A stretch of DNA of 64,000 nucleotides from Thermus tengchongensis (GTDB lineage Bacteria; Deinococcota; Deinococci; Deinococcales; Thermaceae), in contig NZ_JAKEDU010000005.1 of assembly GCF_021462405.1 (NCBI RefSeq), forward strand, positions 76,353 through 140,352. Reading direction: 5' to 3'. Position numbers and translations under genes: made by a program. Positions within the stretch are counted from its first letter, which is position 1; each line of letters opens with the position of its first letter. Under the pieces are notes generated by a model that saw nothing but the letters and a program-made list of their open reading frames with translations, was not told the origin of the DNA and did not search any database. Shown piece after piece: positions 1-7,900 of the stretch.

Positions 1-46
1 AGCCGCTTTGGCTTTGGCCGATGGGGCGAGCTTTGCGTGCGGGTAC
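1..46 (-). repeat. Partial copy (A) of the ~103-bp TAAGTACCC intergenic repeat
   Basis: Read on the minus strand, this matches the first half of the three complete copies at 36932, 53125 and 54661: TACCCGCACGCAAAG, then CCCCATCGGCCAAAGCC. The outer TAAG of the terminus is changed to TTCC. The other half, with the hairpin, lies outside the window. It sits downstream of the FmdB-like gene. Confidence 0.8.
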
Positions 47-123
47 GGAAGCCCATACCCCCGCCTAGGGGTAAAGAGGAGCCCCACCCCCAGCAGGACC
101 AGCACCAACGCCGCCAAGTTGAG

Positions 124-156
124 AAAAAAGTATAAGGCCCGAAGCCCGAGCTTCGG
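124..156 (-). terminator. Intrinsic terminator after the FmdB-like gene
   Basis: On the minus strand a 7-bp stem CCGAAGC/GCTTCGG with a 4-nt loop (139-156) is followed by GCCTTATACTTTTTT. A hairpin plus T-tract 19 nt after the stop codon fits a factor-independent terminator. Confidence 0.55.
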
Positions 157-174
157 ACCCAAAACGCACCGGGA

Positions 175-411
175 CTACTCCTCCTTTTCCTCCTTTTTGC
201 TCTCCGAGCTTTCCGACTTGGAGCCGGAGTCCTTCTTGGCGTAGTCCTTAACGTGCCAGCCCGAGCCCTTGAAGATGATGGCGGGAGGGGTGATGACCCG
301 CTTCAAGGGCTCGCCGGTTTCCGGGTGCGCCTTGAGAGGCTCGTCGTGGAAACCCTGTTCAAACTCGTAGTAGTTCCCCGTCTCCAGGCCCTTGTAGACG
401 TAGACCGGCAT
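175..411 (-). CDS. FmdB-like small protein with its zinc ribbon lost
   Basis: This 78-residue protein begins MPVYVYKGLE and contains the IIFKGSGWHVKDYAKK block that is typical of FmdB-family putative regulators (usually 60-110 residues). In that family a zinc ribbon of two CxxC pairs follows the MPxYxYxC start. Here every cysteine position is substituted (YKG for YRC, HPET for CPEC) and the protein has no cysteine at all. The fold may persist without zinc, or the role may have changed. The C-terminus is a Ser/Glu/Lys-rich tail. The ATG at 411 has an AGGAGG ribosome site 7 nt upstream, so the longer frame from 441 is not needed. It is divergent from the cyclo-ligase gene across a perfect inverted repeat. 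The molecular function is unknown. Confidence 0.8.
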   Translation of the reverse strand: MPVYVYKGLETGNYYEFEQGFHDEPLKAHPETGEPLKRVITPPAIIFKGSGWHVKDYAKKDSGSKSESSESKKEEKEE

Positions 412-434
412 ACCCACCCTCCTGTCCAGCCATT

Positions 435-461
435 TTGACACTCAGCTACCTTGAGTGTCAA
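435..461. promoter_or_regulatory. Perfect 10-bp inverted repeat between divergent genes
   Basis: TTGACACTCA and TGAGTGTCAA are separated by 7 nt, midway between the divergent FmdB-like and cyclo-ligase genes. The left arm starts with a consensus -35 hexamer (TTGACA). The repeat could be an operator overlapping both promoters, or a hairpin in a transcript. Confidence 0.5.
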
Positions 462-474
462 GGGGGTGGAGTGG

Positions 475-480
475 TACCCT
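475..480 (+). promoter_or_regulatory. -10 element of the 5-formyl-THF cyclo-ligase gene
   Basis: TACCCT ends 6 nt before the GTG at 487. A TTGAGT at 451-456, 18 nt upstream, could be the -35. Confidence 0.5.
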
Positions 481-486
481 CCCCCC

Positions 487-1008
487 GTGGACAAGCCCGC
501 CCTGCGCCGGCACTGCCTCCGCCTCTGGCGAACCCTGGACCGGGAACGCCTTTCAGAGCAGGTGGTGGAGGTCCTGGTGCCCTGGCTTAAGGCCAGAGGC
601 TTCCGGGCCATCCTCCTTTACCATCCTCTGCCCCACGAGCTGGACCTCCTTTCCCTTACCCGGCTTTACCCCGCCCGCTACTACCTGCCCAAGGTGGCCG
701 GCACGGGGCTTACGGTTCACCCCTTAGGCCCCTTGGCCCCCGGACCCTTCGGCCTCCTGGAACCCACCACCCAGGCGGTGGACCCCCAGGTCCTGGACCT
801 GGTGGTGGTCCCCGGGTTGGCCTTTGACCAGGAAGGCTACCGCCTGGGGCACGGCAAGGGGTATTATGACCGTTTTCTGGCCACGGTCCGGGCCGAGAAG
901 CTTGGGGTCATCCCCAAGGCCCTTTTGTTTCCCTGCCTTCCCCGGGACCCCTGGGACGCGCCGGTAAGCTTCTTGGCCACCGAGGAAGGGGTGCGTCCGG
1001 TCAAATGA
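487..1008 (+). CDS. 5-formyltetrahydrofolate cyclo-ligase (MTHFS)
   Basis: The product converts 5-formyl-THF to 5,10-methenyl-THF with ATP in cytosolic one-carbon metabolism. The 173-residue protein shows the family's C-terminal signature, VPGLAFDQEGYRLGHGKGYYDRFL, written in the usual order: GxAF, then a G-x-GKGYYDR loop that binds nucleotide and folate. An N-terminal basic KPALRRHCLRLWRTL segment is also typical. The frame is open upstream to TTG 451 and GTG 466. GTG 487 is preferred because TACCCT lies exactly 6 nt before it and the homologous N-termini begin with the basic helix. It is followed after 38 nt by a HAD gene with its own promoter. Confidence 0.9.
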   Translation: MDKPALRRHCLRLWRTLDRERLSEQVVEVLVPWLKARGFRAILLYHPLPHELDLLSLTRLYPARYYLPKVAGTGLTVHPLGPLAPGPFGLLEPTTQAVDPQVLDLVVVPGLAFDQEGYRLGHGKGYYDRFLATVRAEKLGVIPKALLFPCLPRDPWDAPVSFLATEEGVRPVK

Positions 1009-1033
1009 CCCATAGGTCAGGCCCCGGGGGTGC

Positions 1034-1039
1034 TACACT
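1034..1039 (+). promoter_or_regulatory. -10 element of the HAD gene at 1047
   Basis: TACACT ends 7 nt before ATG 1047, and no ribosome site is present. No good -35 was seen. Confidence 0.55.
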
Positions 1040-1046
1040 TAGGCCC

Positions 1047-1658
1047 ATGCGGGGAGCCCTTTTGGACCGGGACGGGGTTCTGCTCCTCATGGACGAGGAA
1101 GCCCTTTACAAGAAGGCCCTGGAGCTTTCCATCCACGGGGCTGGCCTGGAAAAGGCCCTGGCCGTCCTGGCCCAGGTGGTGCACGAGATCAACGAAGCCG
1201 TGCGCCACCTCCAGGTGCGGACCCTCGAGGAGGAAGGCCGCTTCTGGAGGAAGCAGGTGTTGCGGGTTTCCCAGGAGCTTCGCGTGCCTGAAGCAAAGCT
1301 TCTTTCCCTGCGCTACTACCACTTCATGCGCCAGGCCCCTGGAGCAGAGGCGCTTCTCCGGAGCCTCAAGGCCCAGGGGCTCAAGGTGGGGGTCCTTTCC
1401 AACACCCTCCCAAGCCTCCGGGAAAGCCTGGCCTACCACGGCCTGGCCCCCTATGTGGACGGCTTCTTCGCCTCCTGCGCCCTGGGCGTGGCCAAGCCGG
1501 ACCCCAGGGCCTTCCTCCTCGCCCTGGAGGCCCTCGGCCTCGCGCCCGAAGAGACCCTCTACCTGGACGACGACCCCGAGAACGTGGCAGCCGCCCGGAG
1601 GCTCGGCCTCCGGGCGGAGCTGTACGAGATCAGAGCACCGGGAGCTCCGCCACGGTGA
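1047..1658 (+). CDS. HAD-superfamily hydrolase (subfamily IA type)
   Basis: This cytosolic protein of 203 residues has the HAD motifs in order: motif I LDRDGVL near residue 5 (nucleophile Asp, then Asp two residues on), a helical cap, motif II LSNTL, a lysine in VAKPDPRAF, and motif IV YLDDDPENV. It is therefore likely a phosphatase for a small phosphorylated metabolite, but the substrate cannot be told from sequence. The ATG at 1047 was chosen over the upstream frame because of the TACACT hexamer. Its 3' end overlaps the convergent phosphoribosyltransferase gene by 29 bp. Confidence 0.85.
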   Translation: MRGALLDRDGVLLLMDEEALYKKALELSIHGAGLEKALAVLAQVVHEINEAVRHLQVRTLEEEGRFWRKQVLRVSQELRVPEAKLLSLRYYHFMRQAPGAEALLRSLKAQGLKVGVLSNTLPSLRESLAYHGLAPYVDGFFASCALGVAKPDPRAFLLALEALGLAPEETLYLDDDPENVAAARRLGLRAELYEIRAPGAPPR

Positions 1659-2157
1659 GCACCTCCAGGGTAGGGCTTCCTTGACGGAAGGCGGCGATCC
1701 GTCCCACCACCCGCCCTCCTGCCCGGAGCACCATCCTCTCCATGGCCTTCATGGTTTCCCCGCTGGAAACCACATCGGATACCAGGGTTACCTTCTGGTT
1801 AAGAAGCTTCTCGGCGAAGCGCCGGTCCAGCCAGAGCACCTCCCCCACCCCTAGGGTCAGGGTCTGCACCTCCTGGATGATGGGGTCTTCCATGTAGGGG
1901 CGGCGGCGGCGCCGGGCCACCACGTAAGGCAAGCCCATCTCCTCTGCCAGCACGTGGGCGAGGGGAATCGGGCTCGTTTCCGTGGTGAAGAGGACCTCGG
2001 TACCCGCGGGCACCAGGGGCTTTAGGGCCTGGGCCGCCGCCCGCACCAGCTCAGGGTCCCCCAAAAACTCCACCAGGGGGATGCGCCGCCCGGGCAAGGG
2101 CTCGATGAGGGGCACGTGGCGGGTGACGCCGCCGATGGTGATGGGATAGGTTTCCAT
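1630..2157 (-). CDS. Adenine phosphoribosyltransferase-like protein (second of tandem pair)
   Basis: This 175-residue type I phosphoribosyltransferase fold protein carries the PRPP loop as VTLVSDVVSSGETMKAM. The usual acidic pair 'DD' is SDV here, so one acidic residue is missing. A hood region with PYVVARRRRRPYM resembles bacterial APRT-related proteins. It is a paralogue of the adjacent gene at 2166-2702, which is 8 bp upstream, and is expressed with it from an AGGAGG site. T. thermophilus has an APRT homologue (APRTh) known to bind glutamate dehydrogenase and confer AMP control, and one member of this pair is probably its orthologue. Catalysis of adenine salvage is therefore uncertain. Confidence 0.85.
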   Translation of the reverse strand: METYPITIGGVTRHVPLIEPLPGRRIPLVEFLGDPELVRAAAQALKPLVPAGTEVLFTTETSPIPLAHVLAEEMGLPYVVARRRRRPYMEDPIIQEVQTLTLGVGEVLWLDRRFAEKLLNQKVTLVSDVVSSGETMKAMERMVLRAGGRVVGRIAAFRQGSPTLEVLTVAELPVL

Positions 2158-2165
2158 AAAACCTC

Positions 2166-2702
2166 CTATTCCGGCTTAAAGAGGGGAAGGTGGCCTAAAG
2201 CGATGACATCCTGGCGGGGCGTGCCCTCGGTGAAGACCGCCAGCACCGCCACCACCTGCCCCCCCACGCTCTCGATGAGCTCCCGGAGGCCGGAAAGGGT
2301 GGAACCGGTGGACACCACGTCGTCCACGATGGCCACCTTGTGCCCCCGGATGAGGGGGATATCCGCCCCATCCAGCACCAGAAGCTGGGGCTTGCCCGTG
2401 GTGATGGAGAGCACCTGGCGGCTCACGGGGTTGATCATGTAGGGCTTCTCCGTCTTCCGGGCCACCACGTAGGGCTTGCCGGTGATGCGGGAAAGGGCAT
2501 GGGCCAAGGGCACCGCCTTGACCTCAGGGGTGACCAAGGTTTCCACCTCAGGGGGTAAGCGCTCGGCCAGTGCCTCGGCGGCGGCCTCGGTGAGCTCAGT
2601 GTCCCCCAGAAGGTTTAAAAGGGCCACGGCCACATCCGGCCCCACCTGGACGATGGGAAGGTCGCGCCGAACCCCGGCGATCTCCACAGGGTAGGTCCTC
2701 AC
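2166..2702 (-). CDS. Adenine phosphoribosyltransferase-like protein (first of tandem pair)
   Basis: The protein has 178 residues with a type I PRTase fold. The PRPP-binding motif is intact as [17 protein letters not shown], with the acidic pair present, and the [13 protein letters not shown] stretch matches that of the neighbour. Likely reaction: base plus PRPP to nucleotide 5'-monophosphate, or a regulatory role derived from it. The start is GTG 2702 because TAGACT ends 6 nt before it. It is divergent from the BFN-domain gene, and the two -10 hexamers overlap. Because this copy keeps the acidic pair, it is the better candidate for a true transferase. Confidence 0.87.
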   Translation of the reverse strand: MRTYPVEIAGVRRDLPIVQVGPDVAVALLNLLGDTELTEAAAEALAERLPPEVETLVTPEVKAVPLAHALSRITGKPYVVARKTEKPYMINPVSRQVLSITTGKPQLLVLDGADIPLIRGHKVAIVDDVVSTGSTLSGLRELIESVGGQVVAVLAVFTEGTPRQDVIALGHLPLFKPE

Positions 2703-2708
2703 GCCGCT

Positions 2709-2718
2709 AGTCTATACT
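2709..2718. promoter_or_regulatory. Overlapping divergent -10 elements
   Basis: The minus-strand TAGACT (2709-2714) ends 6 nt before GTG 2702. The plus-strand TATACT (2713-2718) ends 6 nt before ATG 2725. The two hexamers share 2 bp. A minus-strand TTGGCG at 2733-2738 with an 18-bp spacer could be the -35 of the PRTase gene, and it lies inside the BFN coding region. Confidence 0.65.
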
Positions 2719-2724
2719 CTAGGT

Positions 2725-3153
2725 ATGCTAAGCGCCAAGATCGAGACCCTGGGCGTGGACCCCCAGAACGGGAGCGTGGTGGTCCTGCTCAGGACGGAGA
2801 ACGACAAGCTTCTCCCCATCGTCATCGGCCCCCTCGAGGCCCACCACATCGTGGTGGCCCTGCAAGGGGAGAAGCCCCCCCGCCCCCTAACCCCAGACCT
2901 CCTGCTATCCGTAATGGAAATGCTCCAAGGTAAGCTGCTACGGGTGGAGATCATTGACCTCCGGGACGGCACCTTCTATGCCCGACTCATCCTGGAGCAT
3001 CGGGGCATCGAGCTGGAGGTGGACGCAAGGCCCTCCGACGCCATGGCCCTCGCCCTCAGGGCCGGGGCCCCCATCCTGGTGGCCGAGGAGGTGGTGGAAA
3101 AGGCGGGAGTGGAGGAGGCCAGCCTAAAGCCCCACGGAGCCGCTGAGGCCTAG
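2725..3153 (+). CDS. Bifunctional nuclease (BFN/DUF151) domain protein
   Basis: This 142-residue protein aligns along its whole length with the BFN family: LPIVIGPLEAHHIVVAL near residue 30, then a basic-hydrophobic core, and DARPSDAMALALR near residue 100, the most conserved block. Family members from plants have DNase/RNase activity. The bacterial role is unproven, and one Thermotoga structure exists without a clear function. The C-terminus ends in an Ala/Glu-rich tail. The start at ATG 2725 follows a leaderless -10. It overlaps the convergent HIT gene by 4 bp. Confidence 0.88.
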   Translation: MLSAKIETLGVDPQNGSVVVLLRTENDKLLPIVIGPLEAHHIVVALQGEKPPRPLTPDLLLSVMEMLQGKLLRVEIIDLRDGTFYARLILEHRGIELEVDARPSDAMALALRAGAPILVAEEVVEKAGVEEASLKPHGAAEA

Positions 3154-3470
3154 GGGGCGCCCATGACGTGCACGTGCACGTGGAAAACCTCCTGCCCTCC
3201 CTTCTCCCCCACGTGCACCTGAAGCTTGTAGCCCTCAAGCCCAAGGGCCTTCGCCACCCGGTTGGCAGTGCGGAAGAGAGCCCCAAGCCTTCTCTGACCC
3301 TCCTCCGTGTCGGGGTAGTCGGAAAGCTTCGCTATGTGTTCCTTGGGCACCACCAGCACGTGCACCGGGGCCCTGGGCCTTATGTCGTGGAAGGCCACGA
3401 AGCCCTCATCCTCGTAGACTTTCCGGGAAGGAAGCTCCCCGGCGATGATGCGGCAGAACACGCACTCCAT
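3150..3470 (-). CDS. HIT-family nucleotide-binding protein (HINT type)
   Basis: The 106-residue protein begins CVFCRIIAGELPSRKVYED, the HINT-type N-terminus with a CxxC. It contains the histidine triad FHVHVHVMG at the end, where the central His acts as nucleophile on nucleoside phosphoramidates or AMP-lysine adducts. It is cytosolic and probably dimeric. It is downstream of mtaB, and its -10 includes the mtaB stop codon, so it can be transcribed separately. Full length for the family. Confidence 0.92.
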   Translation of the reverse strand: MECVFCRIIAGELPSRKVYEDEGFVAFHDIRPRAPVHVLVVPKEHIAKLSDYPDTEEGQRRLGALFRTANRVAKALGLEGYKLQVHVGEKGGQEVFHVHVHVMGAP

Positions 3471-3477
3471 GGGAAAA

Positions 3478-3483
3478 AGTCTA
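3478..3483 (-). promoter_or_regulatory. -10 element of the HIT gene, formed partly by the mtaB stop codon
   Basis: TAGACT ends 7 nt before ATG 3470. Its first three bases are the TAG stop of mtaB (3481-3483). Confidence 0.55.
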
Positions 3484-4797
3484 CCTTACGGGAAGTTCCA
3501 AGGGAAGCGAAGCCTCCTGCTCCACCCTCTCCACCCGGCCCAAAAGGGTGTACCCCTCCGCCCCCTCCACCCGTGCCAAAACCGTATCCCCCGGCCGGGC
3601 AGGGCCGGAAAGCCGGGCCTCGTAGTAGTCAGGGGTATGGCCCAAGGCCAAGCCGTTCTGGATTCTCTCCACCAAGACCTCCACCTGGCTCCCCAGCTTG
3701 GACCTCATGCGTTCCTCCGCCAGACGCTGGGCCAAAGCGATGATCTCCTTGGTGCGCCGCTTGCGCACCTCCGGCGGCACCTGGGGCATGGAGGCCGCCC
3801 GGGTCTTGGGGCGGGGGGTGTAGGTGAAGGCGTGGACCCGGGTGGGCCTGAGCTCCTCCAGAAAGGCCAAGGTCTCCCGGTGCTCCTCCTCGGTTTCCGT
3901 GGGGAGCCCGGCGATGACATCCGTGGTGAGGGCAAAGCCGGGGATAAGCTCGTAGGCCCTTCGCACCAGCTGGCGGTAGTAGGCCTTGTCGTAGCGGCGG
4001 CCCATGAGCCTTAAGAGGCGGTCCGAGCCCGTCTGCAGGGAAAGGTGCAGGTGGGGCCTGACCCCAGGGGCATACCGGGCGATGACCCCAAGGAGATCCT
4101 CCCCCGTGTCCTCGGGTTCAATGGAGGAAAGCCGCACCTTGGCCCCCAGGTGGTGGAGGTCCTCCACCAGGCCCGCCAGGCCCCGGGGGTGGCCCCGGTA
4201 GCTGCCAAGCCGCACCCCGGTGAGCACGATCTCCTGGATGCCCATCCGAAGAAGGGCCTCGGCTTCCGCCAGGGCCTCCCGGTAATCCCGGTGGCGCTCC
4301 TTGCCCCGGAGGCGGGGGATGATGCAGTAGGCGCACCCCGCCTGGCAGCCATCCTGCACCTTCAAGAAGGCCCGCACCCGGCTATTGAGTAGCCCCCTTT
4401 CCCCTGCCCCCCAGAACTCGTTGGGGGGGGTAGTGATGGGGTCCGCGGGAAGGCCGAAGTGCTCCAGGATCACCTTGGGGAGCTCCGCCTTGCGGGAATT
4501 GGGCACCACGGCGTCCGCCCCCAGCTCCCGCACCGCCTCGGGAGAGAGCTCCGCATAGCACCCCGTGACCACGATGAAGGCCCCTGGGTTAGCCCGCCTG
4601 GCCCGGCGGATCTCCTTGCGGGCATCGGCTTCGGCGGTGGTGGTCACGGCGCAGGTGTTGATGACCACCAGGTCGGCCCCCGCCTCGAGGGGGACCACCT
4701 CGGGCTCCAGGGCTTTGAGGAAGCCCAAGAGGGCCTCGGTTTCCACCTGGTTCACCTTGCACCCCAAGGTGCGGAAAGCCGCGCGCATCCTTTCCAT
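3481..4797 (-). CDS. mtaB: tRNA t6A37 methylthiotransferase MtaB (radical SAM)
   Basis: The enzyme converts N6-threonylcarbamoyl-adenosine 37 to its 2-methylthio form in tRNAs reading ANN codons. Visible domains: an N-terminal UPF0004 domain with three cluster cysteines (TLGCKVNQ, NTCAVT, TGCYAE); the radical SAM CxxxCxxC as CQAGCAYCIIPRLRG near residue 150; and a C-terminal TRAM-like RNA-binding region from about residue 375. FRTLGCKVNQVE marks the MtaB branch, as opposed to MiaB or RimO. At 438 residues it is full length. ATG 4797 is chosen because TAGGCT (4804-4809) ends 6 nt upstream; a second ATG three codons in has no such element. Confidence 0.93.
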   Translation of the reverse strand: MERMRAAFRTLGCKVNQVETEALLGFLKALEPEVVPLEAGADLVVINTCAVTTTAEADARKEIRRARRANPGAFIVVTGCYAELSPEAVRELGADAVVPNSRKAELPKVILEHFGLPADPITTPPNEFWGAGERGLLNSRVRAFLKVQDGCQAGCAYCIIPRLRGKERHRDYREALAEAEALLRMGIQEIVLTGVRLGSYRGHPRGLAGLVEDLHHLGAKVRLSSIEPEDTGEDLLGVIARYAPGVRPHLHLSLQTGSDRLLRLMGRRYDKAYYRQLVRRAYELIPGFALTTDVIAGLPTETEEEHRETLAFLEELRPTRVHAFTYTPRPKTRAASMPQVPPEVRKRRTKEIIALAQRLAEERMRSKLGSQVEVLVERIQNGLALGHTPDYYEARLSGPARPGDTVLARVEGAEGYTLLGRVERVEQEASLPLELPVR

Positions 4798-4803
4798 TCT
4801 GGT

Positions 4804-4809
4804 AGCCTA
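4804..4809 (-). promoter_or_regulatory. -10 element of mtaB
   Basis: TAGGCT ends 6 nt before ATG 4797, and no Shine-Dalgarno sequence is present. Confidence 0.5.
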
Positions 4810-4854
4810 AGGGAGCCAAGTCAACAACCGGGGGCGGAGTGTGACCCTCCCCAC

Positions 4855-4884
4855 TTGCCAGGAAAACCCTAAAGGTTGTAGTAT
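4855..4884 (+). promoter_or_regulatory. Promoter of the ribonucleotide reductase gene
   Basis: TTGCCA (4855-4860), an 18-bp spacer and TAGTAT (4879-4884) predict a start near 4891. This gives a leader of about 40 nt that carries GGAGG (4924-4928), unlike the leaderless genes around it. Confidence 0.6.
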
Positions 4885-4932
4885 TCCAGGCGTCTGCCCC
4901 AAGATGTGGGGGAAACACGGTCTGGAGGATTT

Positions 4933-7900
4933 ATGGAACGGTATTTCTTTGACGATCACGCGCAAGCCATCGCCAAGCGCCAGTATTTGCAGGAGGGGGA
5001 CGGGGACATCCTCGGCATGTTCCGTCGGGTGGCCCGGGAGATCGCCAAGGTGGAAAAACCCGAGGACCGGGCCTACTGGGAGGAGAAGTTCTACAACCTC
5101 ATGGCCTCCAAGCGCTTCTCCCCCGGGGGGCGCATCCTGGCGGGGGCCGGCACCGCCCACGGCAACCTTCTGAACTGCTTCGTGCAAGGGGCCACGGAGA
5201 ACCCACCGGAAAGCTTTGAAGGCATCATGGAGGTGGCCAAGAAGCTGGCCCTGGTCACCAAGGTGGGCGGAGGCAACGGGGTCAACCTGGACCCCTACCG
5301 CTCCCGGGGCGGCCGCAGGCGGCAGACGGTACGGGGTGTGGCCTACCTATCCGCCGAGCACAAGGACGTGGAGGACTTCATCCGGGGCCTTATGCGACCC
5401 CCCACCAACCCTGATGGCCCTAAGGAGGAAATCGCCCTCAAGAATTTCGTGCGGGTGGTCTATGGGGAACTTACCCCTGAGCTGAAGGCCCTGGCAGAAC
5501 GCTACGGCGTGCTCACGGTGAAGGAGCCTCCTCAGGAGCTCATCCGGGTGCCGGACGACATGGGGGGCATCATCGAGGCCGCCAAGGAGGCCGCCCACCT
5601 GGCCCGGCGGGGCCAGGAACCCCACGTGGACTTCAGCCTCCTCAGGCCGGAAGGGGCCCCCATCCGGGGCTCCGGGGGGACCAGCTCCGGCCCCGTGAGC
5701 TTCCTTTTTGAAATCTTTGACAACTTTCTAGAGTGGGCCGCCCTGGGGGCAGAGGCGGCGGGCCCGGTGGCCACCTTGCGCTACGTGTACGCCCCGGTCC
5801 TCCGGGTGGTGCGCCAGGGGGGGACCCGCCGGGGCGCAGGGATGGCCACCCTCTCCATCGAGCACCCCGACCTCCTGGACTTCCTCACCGCCAAGGACCT
5901 GGACCGGGAGAAGGCCGAGGGGGACATCTCCACCTTCAACATCTCTATCCTGGTCCCGGACGCCTTCATGAAGGCCCTCGAGGAGGACGCCCTTTGGCCC
6001 GTGACCCCCATTGAGGTGCCGGGAAAGTACTACCCCTACCCCCTGGAAGGCCCCTACACGGGTCAGATCCCAAGCCTTCCGGAGCGGGAGGACGGGGCCA
6101 AACCCATTCCCCTTTTCGGGGGCAAGGTACCCGCCCGCTGGCTCTGGCACGAGATCGCCTGGCACGCCTGGGCCACGGGGGAGCCGGGGCTCATCTTCGT
6201 GGACCGGATCAACGCGCTCTCCGCCCTCAAGGGCTTGGGGGAGCGGTACCAGATCCGCTCCACCAACCCCTGCTTCGTGGGCTCCACCCGTATCCCCACG
6301 GAACACGGCCTGGTACCCATCGCCGAGCTCGCCGAAAAAGGGAGCTTTTTCCTGGTCACCGACAACCGCGCTCCCTTCGGAGGGGTAGGGCACCCCTTAC
6401 CGCACACGGGCACCACGGTACGCCGGGCCGCCAAGGCCTTTTTCACCGGGGTGAAGCCTGTGGTACGCCTCAGGACCCGGGAGGGCCTGGAGCTCACCCT
6501 CACCCCCGACCACCTGGTCCTCACCCCAGAGGGTTACCGGGAAGTTGGCACGCTAAAGCCCGGAGACCGCGTTCTGGTACAAAGCGGCGAAGGGCTTTTC
6601 CCCAAGGAAGACCTCCTTCCCCCACCCGTTCTGGCGGTGGTCCGGGAACGGGTGGCCACTGCCGGAAGCCGAAGCGGGCAGGGCCGGGAGGACGTGAAGG
6701 CGCAGTATGCCCACCTGCCCACCCGTTGGAGCCAGGAACTGGGCGTGGCCTTAGGCTGGCTCCTGGGAGACGGGTACCTGCGGGAAGACGGGGTAGGGTT
6801 CTACTTTTCGCGAAAGGACTTTGAGGAGGTGTCCTGGCTGCCCACCTTGCTCCAGGACTGGTTTGGCAGAGGAACCCTTCAGGAAACCCCCTTCAACACG
6901 TACCACCTGCACTTCAACCGAATCCCCGCGGAGTTCTTCCAAGCCCTGGGAGTCAAACCCGCCAAGGCCACGGAAAAGCGGGTCCCCGAAAGCCTCTTTC
7001 GGGCTCCTCGGGAAGCGGTGGTGGGGTTCCTGCGGGGCCTCTTCAGCGCGGACGGCTCGGTTCAGGTGAACCCAAGGAAGCAAGACGCCACCGTCCGCCT
7101 GGCCTCCTCCAGCCTGGGGCTTTTGCAGGACGTCCAGCTCCTCCTTCTCAACCTGGGTATCTACGGGAAAATCCACAGGCGGCGGGCCTCAGGGCACAAG
7201 CTCCTGCCCGACGGCCGGGGCGGGCGTAGGGCCTATCCCGTGGCCGAGCAGTACGAGCTCATCCTGGGAGGACAAAACCGCGATCGCTTTGCCGAGGCGG
7301 TGGGCTTCCTCCAGCCTGAAAAGCAGGAGAAGCTGCGTGCCTTTTTACAGCAACGCTCCCGGGGTAGCTACCGCAAACCCTTTGTGGCCACGGTGGCCTC
7401 GGTGGAACCCGCTGGCACGGCACCTGTGTACGACCTTACCGAGCCGGTCACCCACAGCCTGGTGGCCGGAGGCCTTGTCTGCCACAACTGCGGGGAGATC
7501 CCCCTCACCGTGGGCGAGCCCTGCGACCTGGGGGCTTTGAACCTGGCGGCCTACGTGAAGGACGGGGAGTTCCAGATGGCGGAGTTCCGGAAGGACGTCC
7601 CCACCGCCATCCGCTTCCTGGACAACGTCCTGGACGTGAACCGCTTCGTGCTTCCCGACAACGAGGAGGCGGCCAAGAAGCTCCGCCGCTTGGGCCTTGG
7701 GGTCATGGGCCTGGCGGACGCCCTCATCAAGATGGGCCTCCCCTACTCCTCCGAGAAGGCCAGGGAAAAGGTCTACGAGATCATCTCCGCCATGCGGGAA
7801 GAAGCCATAAGGGCCTCGGAGGCCCTGGCGGAGGAGCGGGGCCCCTTCCCCCTCTACGAGGAACACCAGGACTACTTCCAGGCCCTGGGGGTGAAGCCCC

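Noticed and set aside
1-174. In-frame continuation after the FmdB-like stop codon encoding a hydrophobic segment (LYFFLNLAALVLVLLGVG)
   Set aside because: It could be a separate membrane peptide or stop read-through. However, there is no ribosome site or good start, it crosses a likely terminator hairpin and it runs into the repeat, so it is left unannotated.
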